Positions 1 to 4,981 of a DNA stretch of 5,078 bases are shown here, piece after piece. The notes beneath the pieces are model-generated. The model searched no databases and was not told the DNA's origin. It saw only the letters and a program-made list of their open reading frames with translations. The stretch spans positions 1 through 5,078 of the forward strand of contig CAMLEM010000150.1 in assembly GCA_946479005.1 (NCBI GenBank), given 5' to 3'. Source of the stretch: an uncultured Chitinophagaceae bacterium. GTDB lineage: Bacteria; Bacteroidota; Bacteroidia; Chitinophagales; Chitinophagaceae. The translations under genes were made by a program, and so were the position numbers. Position 1 is the first letter of the stretch, and every line of letters starts with the position of its first letter.

Positions 1-1
1 C

Positions 2-433
2 TCAATGAATATTCTTTTTCATATCTATTTTATGATTGATTTTTTGAATATTTTGTTTCAATTCTTCCAGAGCCTTTTTGCGTCCATTAAGGTATGGACG
101 AACTCCGAATTTTGTATCGAGTCTGTCAATATGTAAATAAATAGGTGGATTGATTTTGAGTTTTTCACATGCGCAAATTGTCTCTTGTTGTCTAATTGCA
201 CCTAATGAGTCCCCGGCTGGAATTTTTGTGACTCTTGTTCCGTCTTTTCCATCTGTTGCAATTATAATATATACATTGTGTCCGAGTCTTGAATATTTGG
301 CAAGTACAGAGCCAATCATATTCTCATCGTCTGGATGAGGGAATATTCCAAGAATAGTCTTTTTGCCTGTCTGTCCATTTACTGAAAAAACCAAAGTAGA
401 ACAAGTGATTATAATGGTCAGAATAGTTCTCAT
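2..433 (-). CDS. PIG-L family deacetylase, N-terminal part only (apparently truncated)
   Basis: The 143-residue product starts with a hydrophobic signal peptide (about residues 1-20, likely cut near Gly20-Gln21), so the enzyme should act outside the cytoplasm. Residues 32-37 are PHPDDE, the metal and catalytic motif of the PIG-L/MshB/LmbE zinc deacetylases: His33 and Asp36 would bind zinc and Asp35 would act as base. The family element G-x-x-R-x-x-E-x-x-x-A follows around residues 79-88. Family members deacetylate N-acetyl sugars or related amides; the substrate here cannot be told. Proteins of this family are usually over 200 residues and supply a third zinc ligand from a later His motif. 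Here the frame closes with a TGA at 2-4 after a lysine-rich tail that does not resemble the family, so that ligand is absent. It is either a broken gene, a frameshift or a real short variant; sequence beyond the left edge is needed. It lies in an AT-rich cassette-like region. Confidence 0.75.
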   Translation of the reverse strand: MRTILTIIITCSTLVFSVNGQTGKKTILGIFPHPDDENMIGSVLAKYSRLGHNVYIIIATDGKDGTRVTKIPAGDSLGAIRQQETICACEKLKINPPIYLHIDRLDTKFGVRPYLNGRKKALEELKQNIQKINHKIDMKKNIH

Positions 434-488
434 GATTTTCTGATTATAAGATGTCTTTGTCTTAGGTATTCTATTTTTTGTCTTTTGC

Positions 489-686
489 GCACAACGTTTA
501 GGGCTTGCTGCTGTGCTGTTATTCTGTGTTACAATTGCCCGGTACTGAAGCTCAATAGAATTACTATAGTTGAAATTAGCACAAAAGCCGAAAAGAACTA
601 CCTCAGCTCATAACTGCAGCTGATAATCGGGCAAAATGTTCAGAACTAATTCGTCAGCCAGCATAGCAGCAAACCGCCTGTTAGGC
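489..686 (-). repeat. attC-like recombination site / large imperfect palindrome between two genes
   Basis: Read on the minus strand, this block begins with GCCTAAC (686 to 680, a perfect RYYYAAC R'' box) and ends with GTTGTGC (495 to 489, a one-mismatch GTTRRRY R' box). Between them are inverted arms. Bases 505-518 pair with 659-672 at 13 of 14 positions, and 535-541 (ttgcccg) pairs exactly with 628-634 (cgggcaa), leaving a central loop of about 85 nt. This is the layout of an integron attC site lying downstream of the DUF2199 gene and upstream of the PIG-L gene, both on the same strand. At 198 nt it is longer than typical attC sites (about 57-141 nt). I infer a cassette-type site; a non-integron intergenic palindrome is the alternative. 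Confidence 0.5.
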
Positions 687-1196
687 GTTGTTTTCTTGTC
701 GATTCAAAGCTTCGTGAATTCTTTTTTCGGCTTCTTGAAGCGTGATCCCATCGAAATAATCAGAAACGAAGGGATGCTTAAAACTTTTATGTGGAATAAT
801 TTCAGGGCGGTTATTATCGCGGCCTACTACAACATTACTTGGAATACTCATTGTACTCAGATAACCTGGAATCGTGTTGCAGATATATCCGAAATAGGTT
901 GCTTCATGGTTGTGGTCATGATAATGCTCTTTATAATCGGTAAAAGATTTCTCACTCAGCGAGACCCAAATACCATAGTGCAAGGGTTCGTCTTGGCCAA
1001 TTATTTCTTGAAAAAGAACGCAACGAATAAATCGATCAGTTTGGTCTTCATGGCGGATTTCACAAAAATCACCAGTCAGTGACGCTAGTGACTGTTTTTC
1101 TGAAGGAGTTAATCCTTCATAGTTGTCCGGAGAAGAGAAAGCGATTGCCGGCCAATCTTCATGGATTTTTCCGCAAATGGCACATGTATAATGCAT
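681..1196 (-). CDS. DUF2199 family protein in a cassette-like setting
   Basis: The 171-residue protein matches the DUF2199 pattern as I know it. It has an N-terminal CxxCG-x-x-H (Cys5, Cys8, His12) resembling half of a zinc ribbon, a central 'GIWVSLSEKSF' segment near residues 75-85, then 'TYFGYICNTIPGY' and a 'GITLQEAEKRIHEAL' C-terminal helix. No signal peptide or membrane segment is seen, so it should be cytosolic. The family's molecular function is unknown. The ATG at 1196 lies 20 nt downstream of a GTTAGGC heptamer (minus strand), with no clear promoter or Shine-Dalgarno. The TAA stop (683-681) lies inside the GCCTAAC heptamer that opens the downstream palindrome. This tight fit is typical of integron cassettes, which usually rely on an outside promoter. 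The long plus-strand frame across 636-1082 is a shadow of this gene. Confidence 0.85.
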   Translation of the reverse strand: MHYTCAICGKIHEDWPAIAFSSPDNYEGLTPSEKQSLASLTGDFCEIRHEDQTDRFIRCVLFQEIIGQDEPLHYGIWVSLSEKSFTDYKEHYHDHNHEATYFGYICNTIPGYLSTMSIPSNVVVGRDNNRPEIIPHKSFKHPFVSDYFDGITLQEAEKRIHEALNRQENNA

Positions 1197-1215
1197 GATA
1201 GTTGTTGAAAGTAAC

Positions 1216-1315
1216 GCCTAACACTCTAATTTACGCTATTACCCGCACCCACTCAAACTCCATCTATCTGACAATCACCCTTCTGATCGTTATACAAAAA
1301 ATATTGTCGTTGCGT
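1216..1315 (-). repeat. Possible second, degenerate attC-like site
   Basis: On the minus strand, GTTAGGC (1222 to 1216) is a perfect GTTRRRY R' heptamer just before the DUF2199 gene. About 100 nt further upstream on that strand, ACGCAAC (1315 to 1309) matches RYYYAAC at 6 of 7 positions. The sequences inside the two ends show only patchy complementarity (an acgc-aac start and AT-rich tract on each arm), much weaker than at 489-686. The R' heptamer is convincing as a cassette boundary. The rest of the site is a guess and may be decayed or coincidental. Confidence 0.25.
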
Positions 1316-1390
1316 CAATGCGCAAATGCCACATCTAAATCTTCCCCTAAATCAACTTCGAATCTGGGGGTGGAACCAGACCGAAAGCAA

Positions 1391-1458
1391 TTCCCAAATC
1401 CAAAATCCCAATTCCAAAATCCGAAATCCCAAATCCGGAATCCGAAATCCGGAATCCC
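1391..1458. repeat. Degenerate AAATCC/GGAATCC tandem repeat
   Basis: About ten imperfect copies of a 6-7 nt unit (aaatccc, aattcca, aaatccg, ggaatcc) run head to tail in the gap before the transketolase gene. The spacing is too short and irregular for CRISPR, and no unique spacers are present. Similar AATCC-rich stretches occur in intergenic DNA of several phyla. It lies at the junction between the AT-rich left part and the GC-richer right part. The whole gap 1223-1483 holds this repeat and the weak site described at 1216-1315, but no gene that I can support. Confidence 0.7.
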
Positions 1459-1466
1459 TACATTTG
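1459..1466 (+). promoter_or_regulatory. Candidate Bacteroidota -7 box (TACATTTG)
   Basis: TACATTTG fits the TAnnTTTG -7 consensus of the Bacteroidota primary sigma factor and ends 17 nt before the transketolase ATG. No TTG-type -33 element is visible at the usual distance, because the repeat tract occupies that place. If real, it would let the transketolase gene be transcribed without an upstream partner gene. Confidence 0.3.
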
Positions 1467-1483
1467 CCCAATAAATCATACCC

Positions 1484-2455
1484 ATGCTGAAAGAAATTCA
1501 ATCCACCGGGAACAAGGACACACGAAGCGGTTTTGGAGACGGGATCGTGGAGGCTGCCAGGAAGAACCCCAACATCGTGGCCCTGACCGCGGATCTCGCC
1601 GGCTCCCTCAAGTTGAACCAGTTTATGAAGGAATTCCCGGAACGCTTCTTCCAGGTGGGTATCGCCGAAGCCAATATGATGGGTATCGCGGCGGGATTGA
1701 CCATTGGTGGAAAGATCCCCTTTACCACCACCTTCGCGAATTTCTCCACCGGCCGCGTGTACGACCAGATCCGCCAGAGCATCGCCTATAGCGGTAAGAA
1801 CGTGAAGATCTGCGCCTCGCACGCGGGGCTTACGCTGGGAGAAGATGGCGCCACCCACCAGATCCTCGAGGATATCGGCCTGATGAAAATGCTCCCGGGA
1901 ATGACGGTGATCGTTCCCTGTGATTATAACCAGACCAAGGCCGCCACGCAGGCCATCGCGGAACATAGAGGACCGGTCTATCTTCGTTTCGGCCGCCCCG
2001 CCTGGCCCATTTTCACCAAAGAGGAAGATTTCAAAATTGGGAAAGCGCAGGTCTTCTCGGAAGGGACCGATCTTTCCATCTTCGCCTGTGGCCATATGGT
2101 TTGGAACGCGATCCAGGCCGGCGCCATCCTGCAGGAAAAAGGACTGAGCGTGGAAGTGATCAATATCCATACGATCAAACCGCTCGACGAAGCAGCGGTT
2201 TTAAATTCCATCCGCAAGACCGGCTGCGCCGTGACCGCGGAAGAACATAATATCATCGGTGGACTGGGAGACGCGATCGCGCAATGCGCCGCGAAACATC
2301 ACCCCATCCCCATCGAATACGTGGGTACAAAAGATACTTTTGGTGAAAGCGGCACACCCAAGGAACTCCTTAAAAAATACGGCCTGGATATTCCTGATAT
2401 TGTGAAAGCGGCGGAAAAGGTGATGGCGAGGAGAAGGGTTTCGGTGGAAGGGTAA
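1484..2455 (+). CDS. Transketolase, C-terminal subunit (split-type)
   Basis: The 323-residue protein covers the pyrimidine-binding and C-terminal domains of transketolase-type enzymes. The first domain spans about residues 12-175. It has '[17 protein letters not shown]' (residues 56-72), with Glu62 in the place of the glutamate that activates the thiamine diphosphate ring, then 'GEDGATHQ' (119-126) and 'YLRFGRP' (166-172). The C-terminal domain (about 190-310) has '[10 protein letters not shown]' and '[10 protein letters not shown]'. The N-terminal domain, which holds the pyrophosphate/metal motif, is missing, and the length fits the separate C-terminal subunit used by many bacteria. With a partner it would transfer two-carbon ketol units in the non-oxidative pentose phosphate pathway. 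In split systems the N-terminal gene usually sits directly upstream; here that place holds repeats and the cassette region. A DXS-like role is less likely because the protein is only this half. The start is the first ATG of the frame and lacks a strong Shine-Dalgarno. Long minus-strand frames across 1352-2256 are shadows. Confidence 0.93.
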   Translation: MLKEIQSTGNKDTRSGFGDGIVEAARKNPNIVALTADLAGSLKLNQFMKEFPERFFQVGIAEANMMGIAAGLTIGGKIPFTTTFANFSTGRVYDQIRQSIAYSGKNVKICASHAGLTLGEDGATHQILEDIGLMKMLPGMTVIVPCDYNQTKAATQAIAEHRGPVYLRFGRPAWPIFTKEEDFKIGKAQVFSEGTDLSIFACGHMVWNAIQAGAILQEKGLSVEVINIHTIKPLDEAAVLNSIRKTGCAVTAEEHNIIGGLGDAIAQCAAKHHPIPIEYVGTKDTFGESGTPKELLKKYGLDIPDIVKAAEKVMARRRVSVEG

Positions 2456-2473
2456 AATCAGAACGGAAAATAA

Positions 2474-2493
2474 GGACGCAAAATATTGCGTCC
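2474..2493. repeat. Perfect 8-bp stem hairpin in intergenic gap
   Basis: GGACGCAA and TTGCGTCC form a perfect 8-bp inverted repeat around an AATA loop, 18 nt after the transketolase stop. There is no T-run on either side, so it is not a classic intrinsic terminator, though it could stop or protect the transketolase transcript. Near-identical ggacgcaa...ttgcgtccctac palindromes are, from memory, a dispersed intergenic repeat in several bacteria, so a REP-like element is an equal possibility. The rest of the gap 2456-2564 shows no other feature. Confidence 0.6.
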
Positions 2494-2564
2494 CTACCCC
2501 GGGATCCCTCTACTTTAAACCTTTCTCAACGCCACCCGTCAAACCCCAAAGCCGTACACTCGAA

Positions 2565-3119
2565 ATGCCCCCGACAAACCCAAGCGACAGCGAGCTGCTC
2601 GTAGAATTTCGTAATCCCAATACGAAGGAAAAGGCATACACCTGCCTGGTAAAAAAATACCAGGAAAAGATCTATTGGCATATCCGGAGAATGGTGGTGG
2701 ATCACGATGATGCCAATGACGTGCTTCAAAATGTGCTGATCCGGGTTTGGAATGGCCTCGAAAAATTCAGGGAAGACAGCCAGCTTTTTACCTGGCTCTA
2801 CCGCGTGGCTACCAATGAATGCCTGACCTGGCTGGAACAGCAGAAGAAAAAAGCGGCCGTGAGCCTGGATGAGGTGGAGGGCGGGCTGAGCAACCGGATC
2901 CGGGCCGACAAACATTTCGATGCCAATAAGCTGGAATGGAAGCTCCAGTTGGCCATCCAGCAACTCCCTGAAAAACAAAGGATCGTGTTCGGATTGAGAT
3001 ATTACGACGAAATGCCCTATGAACAGATGAGCAAGGTGCTGGAAACCAGTGAGGGAGCCCTGAAAGCCAGCTACCACCACGCGGTCAAAAAAATAGAGGA
3101 TTATATCACCAATCATTAA
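2565..3119 (+). CDS. ECF-type RNA polymerase sigma factor
   Basis: The 184-residue protein has the two-domain build of sigma-70 family ECF factors. Region 2 spans about residues 25-92. It includes the core-binding 2.2 helix 'DANDVLQNVLIRVWNGL' (49-65) and the -10-recognition/melting part around 'FTWLYRVATNECLTWL' (75-90). A charged linker (about 92-130) follows. Region 4 (about 131-178) has 'LPEKQRIVFGLRYYDEMPYEQMS' and a helix-turn-helix ending 'SEGALKASYHHAVKKIE', which would contact the -35 element. It would direct RNA polymerase to a small stress or envelope regulon. It is followed after 37 nt by a single-pass membrane protein that is its likely anti-sigma partner. No TAnnTTTG box is visible before it, so it may use its own, unknown promoter type. 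The ATG at 2565 is followed at once by sigma-like helices and has no strong Shine-Dalgarno. Confidence 0.93.
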   Translation: MPPTNPSDSELLVEFRNPNTKEKAYTCLVKKYQEKIYWHIRRMVVDHDDANDVLQNVLIRVWNGLEKFREDSQLFTWLYRVATNECLTWLEQQKKKAAVSLDEVEGGLSNRIRADKHFDANKLEWKLQLAIQQLPEKQRIVFGLRYYDEMPYEQMSKVLETSEGALKASYHHAVKKIEDYITNH

Positions 3120-3156
3120 ACTTTGCAGACAGGTTTCCATCTAAGAGATTGAGCGA

Positions 3157-3777
3157 ATGGAGCAGAACACCAACATATTAGAAGAACTGAACGGGCTGGG
3201 TTCCTCCCTGGGAAGATCCAGGCCCTCCCTGCCTTTCGAAGTGCCTGCCGGTTACTTTGATTCCCTTCTCCCATCCCTGTTGCAAAGGATCAGGGCGCTG
3301 GAAAGCGCTGACCCTAATGAAGAGATCCAAATGCTTTCGCCCCTGCTCGCCGGGATGAAGAAAGAAATCCCCTTCGAAGTTCCCGAAGGATATTTTGAGA
3401 ACAGGCAGGCTCCGCAAAGAACCCCCGCAAAGCTGGTATCAATGAACCCCCGCAAATGGTTCAAATACGTGGCGGCCGTGGTAGTGGTTGGTTTTATCGC
3501 TTTGGCAGCGCTGGTGACCTGGAGAAATAAAGACGTTGAAAAAATGGGCATCGCCCGTTACAATAAGATACTGAACCAGGAGATCGGGAAAATGAGCGAT
3601 GTGGAGCTTGTTGAATTCCTGGAGAACACCAACCCCGTGCTGGTAGGCGATGAAAAAGTGAGCACCAGCCCCAATGATGATGTAAAGGAATTGCTGGAAG
3701 ATATCCCTGTTGCTGAATTGAAAGAATTCATTGAAGAAACCACCGTCTTTGATACGGAAGAAGGATTGCTGAACTAA
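3157..3777 (+). CDS. Single-pass membrane protein, probable anti-sigma factor with repeated FEVPxGYF motifs
   Basis: The 206-residue protein has no family I can name firmly. Its N-terminal part (1-102) carries two copies of a short motif, 'LPFEVPAGYFD' (25-35) and 'IPFEVPEGYFE' (71-81). One membrane helix (about 103-122) is preceded by basic residues (RKWFK), which predicts a cytoplasmic N-terminus and an outer C-terminus. The acidic C-terminal tail (123-206) contains two related helices, 'VELVEFLENT' (149-158) and 'AELKEFIEET' (186-195). The place right after an ECF sigma gene, and the inside-helix-outside topology, fit a membrane anti-sigma factor that holds the sigma protein until released. 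It lacks the HxxxCxxC zinc motif of ZAS-type anti-sigma factors, so it would be another class. The role is inferred from context only. Its TAA stop directly abuts the ATG of the next gene, so the two are translated together. Confidence 0.7.
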   Translation: MEQNTNILEELNGLGSSLGRSRPSLPFEVPAGYFDSLLPSLLQRIRALESADPNEEIQMLSPLLAGMKKEIPFEVPEGYFENRQAPQRTPAKLVSMNPRKWFKYVAAVVVVGFIALAALVTWRNKDVEKMGIARYNKILNQEIGKMSDVELVEFLENTNPVLVGDEKVSTSPNDDVKELLEDIPVAELKEFIEETTVFDTEEGLLN

Positions 3778-4194
3778 ATGAAAAGATTTTTTCTCATATT
3801 GTCCATTGTCCTTGCTTCGGCCTGCGCCGTGATGGCCCAGGATGAGGAACTGCCTGAAGATGGCTCGAACAAGCTGCAGCAGAGAATGGCTTTGTATATC
3901 CAGAAAAGGCTTGGTTTGACAAAAGCGGAATCCGAAAAGTTCAGCCCGATCTTCCTGCGCTATATTGTCGAGCTCCGCAAAACGCATCGCGAGAACCGTG
4001 CCGACAGGCCGATGCTCCAGCTTAAAGTGGCAGAGCTGAGGATCCGCTTTCGCAACGAATTCCGGCAGATAATGGATGAAAAGAGAGCCAACCAGGTGTA
4101 TGATTTCCAGCGGGAATTTGAGCTGAAGGTGATCGATGAGATCAAGCAAAGACGACTGGAGAATCGCACCGGTCCCAGGCGACAGCGGCCCTGA
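3778..4194 (+). CDS. Small exported helical protein, Spy/CpxP-like
   Basis: The 138-residue product begins with a clear signal peptide: MKR, a hydrophobic stretch, then a VMA-QD cleavage site after residue 20. Cys16 lies in a poor lipobox (ASAC), so a lipoprotein is less likely. The mature part is short, highly charged and helical. It contains 'LGLTKAESEKFSPIF' (45-59) and a later 'IMDEKRANQVYDFQREF' (98-114), which resemble the paired LTxxQ-type helices of the Spy/CpxP/ZraP periplasmic proteins; the second copy is poor. Such proteins act as chaperones or as sensors of envelope stress. Starting with no gap after the membrane protein's stop, it is surely in the same transcript and may report on periplasmic state to the anti-sigma factor; that link is inference. 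It ends in an Arg/Pro-rich tail. Confidence 0.7.
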   Translation: MKRFFLILSIVLASACAVMAQDEELPEDGSNKLQQRMALYIQKRLGLTKAESEKFSPIFLRYIVELRKTHRENRADRPMLQLKVAELRIRFRNEFRQIMDEKRANQVYDFQREFELKVIDEIKQRRLENRTGPRRQRP

Positions 4195-4198
4195 TCAG
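4191..4198. other. Touching convergent stop codons in CTGATCAG palindrome
   Basis: The plus-strand gene ends in TGA at 4192-4194 and the minus-strand MBL gene ends in TGA at 4197-4195, so the two stops form the core of an 8-bp palindrome. There is no room for a terminator between the genes, so their transcripts probably overlap at their 3' ends. Confidence 0.9.
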
Positions 4199-4929
4199 AA
4201 TTTCCAGGTCGGCTCCTTCACATCGTGATAAAAAAGAAAGGTCCAGTTTTCCTTTTCCCCCTGCTCCCACCATTGCTGACGTAGTTCCATCGCTTTTTTC
4301 CCGTTGTGATCATATTTGGCCACGAACTTGTGTTTCATCTGGTGCATTTGCGGCGCGTCGTCGGCGCCAAAGAAAATGATCTCCCCCTCATCCTCGATCC
4401 AAAATACCTGGTGGAACGGCGAATGTGCGCCGGTCACTTCGTGGGAAATGTAACCATCGATCCTTCCCTTGCTGCCGATGAGCTCCACCTGTGAGTTATT
4501 CTTCAGGCTTCCCAGGTCTTCGGTGATAAAAGAAGGGAACCCTTTTTCGTATGCGAACTTTAACTCATCTTCCTGCACATAATATTGCGCGTTGGGAATG
4601 GAAAGCCTGGCGCCCAGTCCTTCCCGTTCTATCCCCACCGCCCCGGCGTGGTCCTTATGAAGATGCGATAGCAACACTTTCGTGATGGATGCGGGATCGA
4701 TGCCGGCCGCTTTCAGGTTTGTGTACAGTTGCAGTTCACCGTTCTTTTCGAATCCGAGGCCTGTGTCCAGCAGGAGCACATCTTTTGAGGTGATCACGAC
4801 AAAGGGCTGTATCTCTACCAGCAGGCTTCCTTTTGATCTTTCTGATAATTTATCCGCTTCATTGAAAGGCTCAAAAAGCTTTGACTTCCCAACTGTAAAA
4901 GTTCCTTCTGATAGGGGGATGATCTTCAT
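4195..4929 (-). CDS. MBL-fold metallo-hydrolase
   Basis: The 244-residue protein has the complete metal set of the metallo-beta-lactamase fold: 'SHLHKDHAG' (88-96, HxHxDH with His89, His91, Asp93, His94), His169 in 'TGAHSP', Asp190 in 'FFGADDAP' and a final His235 in 'LFYHDV'. The early strand 'VLLLDTGLG' (51-59) is also typical. It should bind two metal ions in the cytosol (no signal peptide) and hydrolyse an ester, thioester or lactone; the substrate is unknown and beta-lactamase activity is not implied. The frame stays open to an ATG at 4977, but I chose the ATG at 4929: the family's first strand starts there (MKIIPL), and a TATCTTTG promoter box lies just before it, inside the longer version. 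It lies 52 nt downstream of the rodA-like gene on the same strand, with its own likely promoter. Confidence 0.9.
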   Translation of the reverse strand: MKIIPLSEGTFTVGKSKLFEPFNEADKLSERSKGSLLVEIQPFVVITSKDVLLLDTGLGFEKNGELQLYTNLKAAGIDPASITKVLLSHLHKDHAGAVGIEREGLGARLSIPNAQYYVQEDELKFAYEKGFPSFITEDLGSLKNNSQVELIGSKGRIDGYISHEVTGAHSPFHQVFWIEDEGEIIFFGADDAPQMHQMKHKFVAKYDHNGKKAMELRQQWWEQGEKENWTFLFYHDVKEPTWKF

Positions 4930-4933
4930 CGTG

Positions 4934-4941
4934 CAAAGATA
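4934..4941 (-). promoter_or_regulatory. Bacteroidota -7 promoter box (TATCTTTG) for the MBL gene
   Basis: TATCTTTG on the minus strand is an exact TAnnTTTG -7 element and ends 4 nt before the MBL ATG. Transcription starting about 5-7 nt downstream would begin at or next to the ATG, giving a leaderless or nearly leaderless mRNA. A good -33 TTTG is not evident; the region about 19 nt upstream is TTATT. The box decides the start codon choice of the MBL gene. Confidence 0.6.
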
Positions 4942-4964
4942 CTGGATCGCTGAGGTGGAATAAA

Positions 4965-4981
4965 TACAATGGAACATTGTA
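4965..4981. repeat. Perfect 7-bp inverted repeat (operator or weak terminator)
   Basis: TACAATG-GAA-CATTGTA is a perfect 7-bp inverted repeat with a 3-nt centre, directly after the rodA-like stop and 23 nt upstream of the MBL -7 box. On the minus strand it is followed by TTTATT, so it could be a weak AT-rich terminator for the rodA-like gene. Its size and position near the -33 to -45 region also fit a dimeric regulator's operator for the MBL gene. The sequence alone does not decide. Confidence 0.5.

Noticed and set aside
443..460. TATAAT-like hexamer upstream of the PIG-L gene on the minus strand
   Set aside because: The hexamer stands alone in AT-rich DNA, has no matching -35 and is not the Bacteroidota promoter type.
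636..1082. 148-residue plus-strand reading frame
   Set aside because: It lies opposite the DUF2199 gene, starts inside the palindrome and shows no protein-family pattern; the minus-strand frame has clear family motifs.
1391..1458. Short repeats considered as a CRISPR array
   Set aside because: Units are 6-7 nt, directly adjacent and degenerate, with no unique spacers.
1352..2170. 272-residue minus-strand reading frame opposite the transketolase gene
   Set aside because: A shadow frame in GC-rich coding DNA; its 3' part is a translation of the AATCC repeats, and the plus strand has unmistakable transketolase motifs.
3117..3130. AAACTTTG near the sigma stop as an internal promoter for the anti-sigma gene
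   Set aside because: It misses the TA of TAnnTTTG at the right spacing and no -33 element is present; the gene is more simply read as co-transcribed with the sigma gene.
2526..3140. 204-residue minus-strand reading frame opposite the sigma factor
   Set aside because: Low-complexity hydrophobic/His-rich translation with no family pattern; the sigma factor on the other strand is clear.
3439..4149. 236-residue minus-strand reading frame
   Set aside because: Spans two plus-strand genes and their junction; its composition is that of a reverse-strand shadow (rich in F, H, Q).
4930..4977. Longer start (ATG at 4977) of the MBL gene
   Set aside because: The extra 16 residues do not fit the family's N-terminus, and the added stretch contains the TATCTTTG promoter box.
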